Shown here one piece after another: positions 36,350-45,484 of a DNA stretch of 64,000 nt. The notes under the pieces are model-generated. The model had not been told where the DNA came from. It saw nothing but the letters and a program-made list of their open reading frames with translations, and did no database searches. The DNA lies in contig CANJME010000015.1 of the NCBI GenBank assembly GCA_947475875.1, forward strand, positions 1 through 64,000, written 5' to 3'. The stretch comes from Caulobacteraceae bacterium. GTDB taxonomy: Bacteria; Pseudomonadota; Alphaproteobacteria; Caulobacterales; Caulobacteraceae. Position numbers and translations under genes: made by a program. Position 1 is the first letter of the stretch, and every line of letters begins with the position of its first letter.

Positions 36350-38145
36350 TATCGCCGCCCGAACAGCCGCTCGATATCGGCGAGCTTTAGCTCCACATAG
36401 GTCGGCCGGCCGTGGTTGCACTGGCCGGAATGAGGGGTCGCCTCCATCTGGCGGAGCAGGGCATTCATCTCATCGGCGGTCAGCCGTCGCCCGGCGCGCA
36501 CGCTGCCATGGCAGGCCATGGTCGAACAGACGGCTTCGATGCGTTCCTTCAAAGCCAGCGGCGCATCGTTCTCGGCCAGGTCGTCGGCGATGTCGCGCAC
36601 CAGGCCGGCGGCGTCGGTGCGGCCGAGCAGGGCGGGGGTCTCGCGCACCAGCACCGCGCCCGGTCCGAACGGCTCCAGGATCAGGCCAAAGGCGGCAAGA
36701 TCGTCAGCTCTGGCGATCACCCGTTCGGCCTCGGCGGGATCAAGCTCGACCACCTCGGGCATGAGCAGCGCCTGACGGGCGACGCCGCCGTTCTCCATTT
36801 CAGTCTTCATGCGCTCATAAACCAGGCGCTCGTGCGCGGCATGCTGGTCGACGACGATCATGCCGTCGCGGGTCTGGGCGACGATATAGGTCTCGTGCAG
36901 CTGAGCCCGCGCCGCGCCCAGTGGGGCGTCGATGGGATCGAAGCCGCCAGCCGGCGCTGCCGGCTCGAAACGCGCAGAGGGTTCGGATACACCGGGCAGA
37001 TCGAGGCTCTGCGCCTGCGCCGGCCTCGGCGTCCAGCCGCCGGCGTTCCAGGCGGAAAATCCTGCGGCGCTTGGTCCCTCTCGCTGGAAACCCGCCAGCG
37101 CGGCCCCGGCCGCCGTTGTCGAGGCGCGGTTCGCGCCGCTGGCCAGAGCATGCTTCAGCGCGCCGACGATCAGGCCGCGCACCAGGGCCGGATCACGGAA
37201 CCGCACCTCGGCCTTGGCCGGGTGGACATTCACGTCGACCATCTTCGGATCGAGCTCGAGATAGAGCGCGGCGACCGGATGGCGGTCCCTCGCCAGGAAG
37301 TCAGCATAGGCGCCGCGCAGGGCGCCCTGCAGCAGTCGGTCTCGCACCGGTCGGCCGTTGACGAACAGATACTGGTGGGCAGCGTTGCCACGATTAAAGG
37401 TCGGCAGGCCGATGAAGCCGGAAAGGCCGATGCCGTCCCGCTCGGCGTCAATGGCCAGGGCATTGTCCTGAAACTCGCGGCCCAGCACGGCCGAAAGCCG
37501 CGCCAGGCGCCCCTCGGGGCCGGGATGCTCGGCCGGGAGGCGCAGCACCTTGCGCCCGTCGATGTCCAGCGCCACGCCGACGGTCTCGCGCGCCATGGCC
37601 TGGCGCTTGATCTCCTCGGTGATGGCCAGCGCCTCGGCCCGTTCGGATTTCATGAACTTCAGCCGCGCCGGGGTGGCGTAGAAGAGGTCGCGCACCTCGA
37701 CCCGCGCGCCATGCTCGCCGGCAAACGCGGCCGGCGCGGGCTCGCCGGCCGATCCTGCGTCCACCGTCACCGACCAGGCGTCGTCGCCCTTCGTACGGCT
37801 GGTCAAGGTGAGCCGCGCCACTGAACCGATCGAGGGCAGGGCCTCGCCGCGAAAGCCCAGCGAGGTGATGTGCATCAGGTCCCACTCGCCGTCCTCGCCC
37901 GGCGAAAGTTTCGAGGTCGCGTGCCGCTCAATGGCCAGGGGCAGTTCGTCACGGCTCATGCCGCCGCCGTCGTCGGCCACGAGAATCCGCGCAAGGCCAC
38001 CCTGTTCGATCTGCACCTCGATCCGGGTGGAGCCGGCGTCCAGGGCGTTTTCGACAAGCTCCTTCACCGCGCTTGCGGGGCGCTCGACCACCTCGCCGGC
38101 GGCGATGCGGTTGACCGTCGATGAAGGCAGGCGGCGGATGGGCAT
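36349..38145 (-). CDS. mutL: DNA mismatch repair protein MutL
   Basis: 598 residues from ATG 38145 ([20 protein letters not shown]). GHKL ATPase motifs [20 protein letters not shown] and [10 protein letters not shown], a Pro/Ala-rich linker (about 340-420) and the C-terminal domain with [12 protein letters not shown] and QCNHGRPT. The C-terminal metal-site motifs suggest the endonuclease-type MutL found where no MutH exists. It coordinates strand incision after MutS. Stop overlaps the downstream methyltransferase start. Confidence 0.96.
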   Translation of the reverse strand: MPIRRLPSSTVNRIAAGEVVERPASAVKELVENALDAGSTRIEVQIEQGGLARILVADDGGGMSRDELPLAIERHATSKLSPGEDGEWDLMHITSLGFRGEALPSIGSVARLTLTSRTKGDDAWSVTVDAGSAGEPAPAAFAGEHGARVEVRDLFYATPARLKFMKSERAEALAITEEIKRQAMARETVGVALDIDGRKVLRLPAEHPGPEGRLARLSAVLGREFQDNALAIDAERDGIGLSGFIGLPTFNRGNAAHQYLFVNGRPVRDRLLQGALRGAYADFLARDRHPVAALYLELDPKMVDVNVHPAKAEVRFRDPALVRGLIVGALKHALASGANRASTTAAGAALAGFQREGPSAAGFSAWNAGGWTPRPAQAQSLDLPGVSEPSARFEPAAPAGGFDPIDAPLGAARAQLHETYIVAQTRDGMIVVDQHAAHERLVYERMKTEMENGGVARQALLMPEVVELDPAEAERVIARADDLAAFGLILEPFGPGAVLVRETPALLGRTDAAGLVRDIADDLAENDAPLALKERIEAVCSTMACHGSVRAGRRLTADEMNALLRQMEATPHSGQCNHGRPTYVELKLADIERLFGRR

Positions 38146-38205
38146 GGGGGGAATATAGGATGGATTCTTGGGCGTGGACGGCAAATCGCTCTATCTGTCC
38201 CCAGG

Positions 38206-39246
38206 ATGCGCAGACTTCTCACCCTGACGGCGCTCGCCGCGAGCCTTGCCCTGGCCGGCGCCGGGGCCGTGGCTCAGCCGGAGGCGCCAGCGCCAGCCGA
38301 CGCACCTGCCGTGGACTCCACCTTGCTGGAGACCCTGATGGTCAAGGCCGTGCGCCCGGGACCGGCCTTCTGGAAGGTATCGGACGGCGATTCCACGGTC
38401 TGGGTGCTGGGTGTGCCGTCCGCCCTGCCGCGAGGCGTCCGCTGGAAGCACGATGAGCTGAAGGCCCACCTGCGCAACGCCAATGTGCTGATCATCGGAA
38501 CCGGCGGCTACACGATCAATATCTTCGACATCATCAAGCTGCTGTTCACGGCCAAACAGTTCAAGGCTGACGAGCCGCTCGACAAGGTGATCTCGCCGGC
38601 GCTGATGGCCCGCTTCGAGACCGCGCGCAAAGACCTCGATGTCTCGGACCGGGTTCTGGAGCTTCGCCCCGGCTTTGCGGCCATGGCGCTGTCCGGCCAG
38701 TTTCAGCGCTCGCTCAACATGCAGGACGGACAGCCCGAACGGGCGATCACGCGCGACGCTTTCTTAAGGGTGCGCACCGAACGGGTCGGTCGCAGCGCCG
38801 TCGTCGATCTGATCAAGATGTTCAACGAAATGCCGACCCGGGCTGCCGAGGTCTGCATGGAAGACGCCCTGCGCCAGATCGAGGCCGGCAAGGCCCGCCA
38901 GCTGGAATCGGCGCGCGGCTGGACTACCGGCGATCTTCGCGTCGCCATCTCGGCCGAGCGGGGCTTTGAACATTGCATAGACGACGATCCGCGCATCAAG
39001 GCCGAGGTGAACCGCAATATCACTGAAGTCACCGGCGCGGTCGCCGAGGCTCTGAAAAAGCCCGGCAAGTCGGTGGCGGTGGTCGATTTGCGGCCGCTGC
39101 TCAGCAAAGGCGGCATACTGGTGCGGCTGCAAGCCATGCCGGGCGTCGTTCTGACCCCCCCGGATGCACCCGGTCTGGAAGATGAAATCGGCGCCGAAGC
39201 GGTCGAGCCTGTGAGGTCTGCGGAGCCTACAGCCCCGGCAGCTTGA
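38206..39246 (+). CDS. TraB/GumN family exported protein
   Basis: A 346-residue protein with a cleavable signal peptide (to about residue 24, AVAQP). WVLGVPSALPRGVRW near residue 66 corresponds to the family's first motif, in which GxxH is normally seen; here Ser stands in the histidine position, so metal-dependent activity may be lost. A second conserved region is VAVVDLRPLLSKGGILVRLQ near the C-terminus. Function of this periplasmic family is poorly known. Convergent with bamF, overlapping by 20 bp. Confidence 0.78.
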   Translation: MRRLLTLTALAASLALAGAGAVAQPEAPAPADAPAVDSTLLETLMVKAVRPGPAFWKVSDGDSTVWVLGVPSALPRGVRWKHDELKAHLRNANVLIIGTGGYTINIFDIIKLLFTAKQFKADEPLDKVISPALMARFETARKDLDVSDRVLELRPGFAAMALSGQFQRSLNMQDGQPERAITRDAFLRVRTERVGRSAVVDLIKMFNEMPTRAAEVCMEDALRQIEAGKARQLESARGWTTGDLRVAISAERGFEHCIDDDPRIKAEVNRNITEVTGAVAEALKKPGKSVAVVDLRPLLSKGGILVRLQAMPGVVLTPPDAPGLEDEIGAEAVEPVRSAEPTAPAA

Positions 39247-39802
39247 ACAGGCGCCGGCCCTGCGGGCTTTTCGCGGCCTTCTGGGAAATCGTCACCGGCT
39301 TGTTGCCCGTCAGCGAGGCGATGCGGGCGGCCTCGTCGGCGGCGTTCAGCGGGGTGGAATCGGCCGAGCCGCTGGCGGCGATCTGCGGGTCGCCCGGTTT
39401 CCAGAACATCACCAGGTCGGCGAAGCCCTTGGACTTGTGCGTCAGGTCGCCCTGCTCGTCGTCGACCACGGCCTTGATCGAGGGATCAGGCGCCGTTCCG
39501 CCATTGGCCTTGGCGACCAGCAGGCGTTCGCCCTGGCTGGCGTTCGGGTCGGGCCGCGGCGGGCCGACCAGCGCCGCGCGGGCGGCTTGTTCCGGATCGA
39601 GTTCCTGCGGGCGCGGCTCGCCCGGCGAGGGCGGACGCAGAGCGTATTCCGGCGGAATGGCCAGGGGCGCGCGCTGCACGACCCGGAAATCGTCCGGCAC
39701 CTGGCCGTAGAGGGTAGCGCCCTGGCCGGACTTGCAGGCGCCGAGGCTGGCCGCGCTCGCCAGCAGCAGGCAGGCGATGGAAAGGCGGTGGATAGGCGTC
39801 AA
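39227..39802 (-). CDS. bamF: DUF3035 lipoprotein, BamF-type subunit of the BAM complex
   Basis: 191 residues with a lipoprotein signal peptide; lipobox LGAC with Cys near residue 23. DUF3035 body: VPDDFRVVQRAPLAIPPEYAL and LRPPSPGEPRPQEL near the start, matching alphaproteobacterial BamF, which assembles with BamA in the outer membrane of Caulobacter. Third gene of the ileS-lspA-bamF minus-strand group. Confidence 0.82.
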   Translation of the reverse strand: MTPIHRLSIACLLLASAASLGACKSGQGATLYGQVPDDFRVVQRAPLAIPPEYALRPPSPGEPRPQELDPEQAARAALVGPPRPDPNASQGERLLVAKANGGTAPDPSIKAVVDDEQGDLTHKSKGFADLVMFWKPGDPQIAASGSADSTPLNAADEAARIASLTGNKPVTISQKAAKSPQGRRLFKLPGL

Positions 39803-39905
39803 ACGACAACTCCTCGCAAGGACCGCCCCCGGTCCCCAATTCGGCTGGATGGATAGCCTATCTGTATGCCAAGGCCAACGGCCAAATCTAGGCTGACAAG
39901 TGCGG

Positions 39906-40403
39906 CTAACTCGTGGCGGCCTTGCGGCGGTCGGGCGCCAGGAAAGTCTCGATCAGCAGGATGGCGATGCCGACATTGATGGCCGCGTCAGCGACGTTGA
40001 AGACATAGCGAAAGTGCAGTTTCGAAAAATCGAGGAAGTCGGTCACGTGCCCGAACCGCACCCGATCGATCAGATTGCCGAGCGCCCCGCCCATGATCAA
40101 GCCAATAGACACGGCGGACCAATTCCGACGGGCGCCTTTGACCCAGATCGCCAAGATGGCCACTACCACGGCTGAAAACCCAACGAGGGCCCATTTGATC
40201 CATTCCTGCCCATTGTCTGCCTGGAAGAGGCCAAAACTGACGCCGGGGTTCGGAACGTAGGTCAGGTCAAAGAAGGGCAAAACCGCAACGGTGTGCTTGT
40301 TAGGCAGATCGAAGATCACCGTCACCCAATATTTGGACAGTTGGTCCAGTGCGACAACGAGGAGAGCGAGTCCATAAGCGAGGAGAGGGCGGCGAGATTT
40401 CAT
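39906..40403 (-). CDS. lspA: Lipoprotein signal peptidase II
   Basis: 165 residues, four helices. Catalytic aspartates lie in the two signature blocks, DRVRFGHVTDFLDF and NVADAAINVGIAILL; NPGVSFGLF is the third conserved box. It cleaves prolipoproteins, presumably including BamF next door. Base composition is lower in GC than its surroundings. Confidence 0.95.
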   Translation of the reverse strand: MKSRRPLLAYGLALLVVALDQLSKYWVTVIFDLPNKHTVAVLPFFDLTYVPNPGVSFGLFQADNGQEWIKWALVGFSAVVVAILAIWVKGARRNWSAVSIGLIMGGALGNLIDRVRFGHVTDFLDFSKLHFRYVFNVADAAINVGIAILLIETFLAPDRRKAATS

Positions 40404-40446
40404 CGACGCTCTCTAGCCCCTTCGCCCGCTTGCACGAAAGAGGCAA

Positions 40447-43308
40447 TTAGGTGGTATGGGTTCGATCCCATTCGCTGACTGCGTCCTCGCATCTCAAGCA
40501 CAACATGGAGGTTGATTTGACCTCGGGCAGAATGCGCCAGCAGCGTTCGCATTTGCAGCCGCTCGCTAGACCGCGAGCCATTCTTGTTTGAAACCCGCTC
40601 AAACTGGCATCGCCGCGCATTTCCACGGAGCTTGTACGAAACACATCGGCGGCTTCCAGGCCCTCGAATGCGCGGGCACTTTCACCACTCATCGCAATTG
40701 AGGGTGCGGCTTCAAGCGATGAGCCAATTTCTCTGTCTCGCCTTTGATCCTCAAGATGCATGGTGACGGTGGCAAGGATGACTTGAACGTTCTGCCAGCG
40801 CTGCGCCTCCGCATCGTTGCGCCATACAGCCGGCGTGTCGGGAATGACGCGTAGCACGTTCGATCCGCGGTCCGGGAACCGGCTCGTCCAGGCTTCTTCG
40901 GTGGTGAAACAGGCGATGGGCGAGAGCCAGGCGGTCAGGCGCTCGAACACCGCGTCCATAACCGTGCGGCAGGCCCGGCGGCGGATCGAATCCGGCCGGT
41001 CGCAATAGAGCGCGTCCTTGCGGACGTCGAAATAGAGGGTGGACAGGTCGCCCGAGCAGAACTCGCTGATCGGCCGCCAGACATCCTGGAAGCGGAACTC
41101 GGCGTAGGCGGTGCGCACCTTGCCATCCAGGTCCCACAGCCGGTGCAGGATAAAGCGCTCGAGCGGCGGCATCTGATCGTAGGCGACCTTTTCGGCCTCT
41201 TCGAAACCGTTCAGCCCGCCCAAAAGATAGCGAAGGGTGTTCCGCAGCTTGCGATAGCCGTCGATGGTGGTCTGCAGGATCTGTTTGCCGATCCGCTGGT
41301 CCTCGGCGTAGTCGACCATGGCGGTCCACAGGCGCAGGATCTCGGCCCCGCTTTCCTTGGTGATGGTCTGCGGCTCGACGGTATTGCCCTTGGACTTGGA
41401 CATCTTCTCGCCGTTCTCATCCTGGGTGAACCCGTGGGTGAGGATGGCCTTGTAGGGCGCTCTACCGCGCGTGCCCGAGCTCTCCAGCAAGCTCGACTGG
41501 AACCAGCCGCGATGCTGGTCGGAGCCTTCGAGGTAAAGATCAGCCGGCCAGTGGCTGTCAGTCCGCCCCTCGATGGTGAAGGCGTGGGTGCAGCCGGAAT
41601 CGAACCAGACATCGAGGATGTCCTCGATCTTTTCGTATTTGGCCGGGTCGTGGTTGCCGAGGAAATCGCCGGACGGGCGCGTGTACCAGGCGTCGGCCCC
41701 CTCGGCCGCGACGGCTTTCAGGATGCGGTCGTTGACGTCCCTGTCGACCAGCGGCTGACCGGTCTGCTTGTCGACGAACATGGCCAGCGGCGCGCCCCAG
41801 GCTCGCTGGCGGCTGATAAGCCAGTCTGGCCTCGTCTCCACCATCGAGCGGATACGGTTCTTGCCCTGCTCGGGGTGGAAGGCGGTAGCGTCGATGGCGG
41901 CGAGCGCGCGTTCACGCAGGGTGGTTCCGCCCTCAATTTTCTCATCCATGCGGATGAACCACTGCGGCGTGTTGCGGAAGATTACCGGCGCCTTGGAGCG
42001 CCAGCTCATCGGGTAGGAGTGTTCCAGCCGTCCGCGGGCCAGCAGCGTTCCAGCCTCGATCAGCTTTTCGATGACCGCAGTGTTGGCAGGGCCGAACTTG
42101 CCGGCCTTCTTGCCCTCGACCTCAAGCACGGCGAGGCCGCCGAACAGGGGCACGTGGTCATAGTACTTGCCGTCGGGATCGACGGTGTCGGGGATGTCTT
42201 CGCGCGACAGGCCATGCGCCAGCCAGACATTGTAGTCGTCGGCGCCGTGACCGGGCGCGGTGTGGACAAAGCCTGTGCCGGCATCCTCGGTGACGTGGTC
42301 GCCGGAAAGCAGCGGCACGTCGAAGCCGTAGCCTGGGTCGAGCGCCGCCAGCGGATGGTTGCAGACCGCGCCCGCCGGATCGAAGGCCGCGACCTTGTGG
42401 AACTTCGCGACCTTGGCGGCGGCGAACACATCGGCGGCGAGTTTTTCCGCCAGCACCATCCGGTCGCCCGGTTTGGCCCAGGGTTCGAACGGCAGGTCGG
42501 CTTCGATGGCGTCGACCTCGAACACCGCATAGGCGATATCCGGGTTGAAGCTGATCGCCCGGTTGGCCGGCAAGGTCCAGGGCGTGGTCGTCCAGATGAC
42601 GATGGGCGCATCGCCACCCTTGACCGGGAACCTCACCCACACCGTCGGCGAGACGTGATCGGCGTATTCGACCTCGGCGTCGGCGAGCGCGGTGCGCTCG
42701 ACCGGGCTCCACATCACCGGCTTGGAGCCGCGATAGAGCTGGCCGCTCTGTGCAAACTTCATGAACTCCGAAACGATCACCGCCTCGGACCCATAATCCA
42801 TGGTCGCGTAGCGGTTTTCCCAGTCGCCGAGCACGCCCAGGCGTTTGAACTCGGCCATCTGGACCTCGATCCAGTCGGCGGCGTACTCGCGGCATCGGGC
42901 GCGAAATTCGGCGGCGGGGACCTCGTCCTTGCGCCGGCCCCGGCCGCGGAATTCTTCTTCGATCTTCCACTCGATCGGCAGGCCGTGGCAGTCCCAGCCC
43001 GGCACGTAGTCAACGTCCTTGCCGAGCAGGAACTGCGAGCGGACGACGAAGTCCTTCAAGAGCTTGTTGAGCGCGTGGCCGATGTGGATGGCGCCATTCG
43101 CATAGGGCGGGCCATCGTGGAGCACGAACAGGGGCGCGCCCGCCGCCTGGCGAGCCTTGCGGATACGCTTGTAGAGACCCTCGCCCTGCGCCCAGGCGTG
43201 CAGGATCTCGGGTTCCTTCTGCGGCAGGCCTGCCCGCATGGGAAAGGGCGTATCGGGCAGGAAAACGGTGGCGCGGTAATCGCGGCCGGAGGAATCAGCG
43301 TCGGACAT
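40447..43308 (-). CDS. ileS: Isoleucyl-tRNA synthetase
   Basis: 953 residues, class I synthetase. HIGH motif IHIGHALNKLLKDF, KMSKS motif GEKMSKSKGNTVEP, a large editing domain between them, and the C-terminal zinc knuckle CKCERCWR...LCLRCEDAV. Charges tRNA-Ile and hydrolyses Val-tRNA-Ile. The last 380 bp or so, from about 40800 downward, has clearly lower GC than the rest, though the frame is intact. First gene of the ileS-lspA-bamF group. Confidence 0.96.
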   Translation of the reverse strand: MSDADSSGRDYRATVFLPDTPFPMRAGLPQKEPEILHAWAQGEGLYKRIRKARQAAGAPLFVLHDGPPYANGAIHIGHALNKLLKDFVVRSQFLLGKDVDYVPGWDCHGLPIEWKIEEEFRGRGRRKDEVPAAEFRARCREYAADWIEVQMAEFKRLGVLGDWENRYATMDYGSEAVIVSEFMKFAQSGQLYRGSKPVMWSPVERTALADAEVEYADHVSPTVWVRFPVKGGDAPIVIWTTTPWTLPANRAISFNPDIAYAVFEVDAIEADLPFEPWAKPGDRMVLAEKLAADVFAAAKVAKFHKVAAFDPAGAVCNHPLAALDPGYGFDVPLLSGDHVTEDAGTGFVHTAPGHGADDYNVWLAHGLSREDIPDTVDPDGKYYDHVPLFGGLAVLEVEGKKAGKFGPANTAVIEKLIEAGTLLARGRLEHSYPMSWRSKAPVIFRNTPQWFIRMDEKIEGGTTLRERALAAIDATAFHPEQGKNRIRSMVETRPDWLISRQRAWGAPLAMFVDKQTGQPLVDRDVNDRILKAVAAEGADAWYTRPSGDFLGNHDPAKYEKIEDILDVWFDSGCTHAFTIEGRTDSHWPADLYLEGSDQHRGWFQSSLLESSGTRGRAPYKAILTHGFTQDENGEKMSKSKGNTVEPQTITKESGAEILRLWTAMVDYAEDQRIGKQILQTTIDGYRKLRNTLRYLLGGLNGFEEAEKVAYDQMPPLERFILHRLWDLDGKVRTAYAEFRFQDVWRPISEFCSGDLSTLYFDVRKDALYCDRPDSIRRRACRTVMDAVFERLTAWLSPIACFTTEEAWTSRFPDRGSNVLRVIPDTPAVWRNDAEAQRWQNVQVILATVTMHLEDQRRDREIGSSLEAAPSIAMSGESARAFEGLEAADVFRTSSVEMRGDASLSGFQTRMARGLASGCKCERCWRILPEVKSTSMLCLRCEDAVSEWDRTHTT

Positions 43309-43662
43309 GGGATGATCTTTAAACCAGCGTTTGCGGGAAGGGGCGATGGCAATTCCCGGCGCGCGCGAAAGGGACCTCGTCCCGGCGGCGTCACGCCGGG
43401 CGGATAATTCGCAGATTCAGTCGCAAAGCGCTCATGGCGCGGCGTCTAGCAGAGGGGGTGTTATAGATAAACTGCTGAACCGCCCTCAGGCCTCGGCGCT
43501 GGCTCAGGAACGGAGCAAGGGCGCCCTATTTTTAGGCGCCGAAACGCTCGCAACCCCAAGCGCTGCAAGGGATTTCCGTAACCGCGAATTAATCTGTCCG
43601 GCGTATGAGGCAGCCTGCGCATAGCGTGTGGAGGCGCTGTCTTGGCTATCTAGAAAGCGGAA
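43309..43662. other. Intergenic region between divergent ileS and hybrid kinase genes
   Basis: About 354 bp without a convincing gene. The open frame at 43331-43624 has no family or ribosome site that I trust. Less GC-rich DNA around 43455-43475 and 43520-43600 probably holds the two promoters. I see no repeat. Confidence 0.6.
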
Positions 43663-45348
43663 TTGAAAGAGGGCGCGGTCGCCGGCTTCTTCTCCGGGAT
43701 GTGGCGCGAAATGGCCCACCGGATGCAGAGCGAGGTCACGCTCCGCGGCTCCAACCACCTGGCGATTTCGCGCGCCGAGGCGCGCGCCAACTGGGCCGAA
43801 AATCGCCTGCGCGAGGCGCTGAATGTGCTGCCCGAGGGCATCGTCTTCCTCGACGCCGAAGGTCGCTATGTCCTGTGGAACGACGCCTACGCCGAGATCT
43901 ACGCCAAATCCGCCGACCTGTTCCGCGAGGGCGTGAAGCTCGCCGACACCCTGCGGGTCGGTGTCGAACGCGGCGACTATCCCGAAGCCATCGGCCACGA
44001 GGAAGAGTGGCTGGCCGAGCGCCTGGCCCTGCTCGATAATCCCGGTGTGCGTCACACCCAGCGCCTGGCCAACGGCCGCTGGATCATGATCGAGGAGCGC
44101 AAGACCGCCGACGGCGGCACCATCGGCATCCGTATCGACATCTCGGAAATGAAGGCCCAGTCCGAGCGGCTGGAAGTCGCGCTGGATGAAGCCAAGGCCG
44201 CCAGCCAGGCCAAGAGCGACTTCCTGGCCAATATGAGCCACGAGATCAGAACGCCCCTGAACGGGGTTATCGGTCTGGCCGACGTACTCGCGCGCACCCC
44301 GCTGGACGAGTCCCAGCGCGAACTGCTGCGCACCGTCATGGCCTCGGCCGGCGATCTCAACAATCTGCTCGGCGACCTGCTGGACTTCAGCAAGGCCGAG
44401 GCGGGCAAGCTGACCCTGGAAGAAGCCGAATTCGATCTTGGCGAGGTCGCCGAGGCGTGCGTGGGTCTCTACCGGCCGCAGGCGCAGGCCAAGGGGCTGG
44501 AGCTGGGCCTCACCCTCTCGGCCAACGTCGAGGGCAAGGTGACCGGCGATCCGGCCCGCGTGCGCCAGATCCTCGGCAACCTGATTTCCAACGCCGTGAA
44601 GTTCACTTCCCAAGGCCGCATCCGCGTGAATATCACCCGCGACGCTGCCGGCGCCTGTCTGATGGAAGTCAGCGACACTGGCTCAGGGTTCGACCAGAGG
44701 CAGGCCGAGCGCCTGTTCGCGCGCTTCGAGCAGGCCGATGGCTCGACCACCCGTCAGTTCGGCGGCACGGGGCTTGGCCTTTCAATCTGCCGCCAGCTGG
44801 CCGGGCTGATGGGCGGGGCGATCAATGCCCGCGGCGAGAAGGGCAAGGGCGCGACCTTTACCGTCACCCTGCCGCTGCCACCGGTGGAAGGCCTGGCTGT
44901 AGCCGCCGCCCCGGTTGTCGAAGAGGCGATGGATTATCCGCCGCTGAGGGTGCTGGTGGTTGATGACAACGCGACCAACCGCAAGGTCGTCGAGCTGATG
45001 CTGGCCCAGGTCGGCGCCGAAGTGACGGCCTGCGAAAACGGCCAGGAGGCGGTGATGGCGTTCCAGAAGGAAGCCTTCGACGTCATCCTCATGGATCTGC
45101 AGATGCCGGTGATGGACGGCCTGACCGCCACCCGCGCCATTCGCGAGATCGAACGCGTCGAGGGCCGCCCCGTCACCCCCCTGATCGTACTCTCCGCCAA
45201 TGTCGCGCCCGAGGATCGCGCGGCCACCAAGGAAGCCGGCGCCGACGCCCACATCGGCAAACCCATCCGCGCCGACGAACTCTATTCGACAATCGAAGGC
45301 GCGCTGGATGAGGGTGGGGCTGAGACCGGGACCTCGGTCGCGGCTTAG
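43663..45348 (+). CDS. Hybrid sensor histidine kinase/response regulator
   Basis: A 561-residue cytosolic hybrid kinase. PAS domain (about 50-160, EGIVFLDAEGRYVLWNDAYA), HisKA with His193 in NMSHEIRTPLNGVIGLADVL, HATPase_c (NLISNAVKFTSQGRIRV, GGTGLGLSICRQLAG) and receiver (about 425-545, VLVVDDNATN, DVILMDLQMPVMDGLTA). The start TTG 43663 or ATG 43699 is unresolved. The receiver may feed a phosphorelay; no partner is adjacent. It converges on the symporter gene across repeat R2. Confidence 0.9.
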   Translation: MKEGAVAGFFSGMWREMAHRMQSEVTLRGSNHLAISRAEARANWAENRLREALNVLPEGIVFLDAEGRYVLWNDAYAEIYAKSADLFREGVKLADTLRVGVERGDYPEAIGHEEEWLAERLALLDNPGVRHTQRLANGRWIMIEERKTADGGTIGIRIDISEMKAQSERLEVALDEAKAASQAKSDFLANMSHEIRTPLNGVIGLADVLARTPLDESQRELLRTVMASAGDLNNLLGDLLDFSKAEAGKLTLEEAEFDLGEVAEACVGLYRPQAQAKGLELGLTLSANVEGKVTGDPARVRQILGNLISNAVKFTSQGRIRVNITRDAAGACLMEVSDTGSGFDQRQAERLFARFEQADGSTTRQFGGTGLGLSICRQLAGLMGGAINARGEKGKGATFTVTLPLPPVEGLAVAAAPVVEEAMDYPPLRVLVVDDNATNRKVVELMLAQVGAEVTACENGQEAVMAFQKEAFDVILMDLQMPVMDGLTATRAIREIERVEGRPVTPLIVLSANVAPEDRAATKEAGADAHIGKPIRADELYSTIEGALDEGGAETGTSVAA

Positions 45349-45355
45349 GCCTATG

Positions 45356-45481
45356 TTTCCCTCCCGCTTGTCGGGAGGGACAGGTCGCGAAGCGACCAGG
45401 GTGGGCAACTCTATTTCTCGGTTCGCCCACCCGTCTCGGCGCTACGCGCCGATCCACCCTCCCGACAAGCGGGAGGGAAAA
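45356..45481. repeat. Two-arm hairpin repeat, copy R2 (inverse orientation to R1)
   Basis: Both arms carry CCCTCCCG-CTTGT-CGGGAGGG. The left arm then has ACAGGTCGCGAAGCGACCAG and the right (reversed) TGGATCGGCGC...GCGCCGAG, both ending GGGTGGGC. So the arm types of R1 are swapped, that is, R2 is R1 inverted. It fills the convergent gap between the kinase and symporter genes. Confidence 0.88.
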
Positions 45482-45484
45482 AGC

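Noticed and set aside
41143-43407. A 754-codon open frame on the plus strand
   Set aside because: It is the antisense shadow of ileS; no family motif and strand disagreement with the synthetase motifs.
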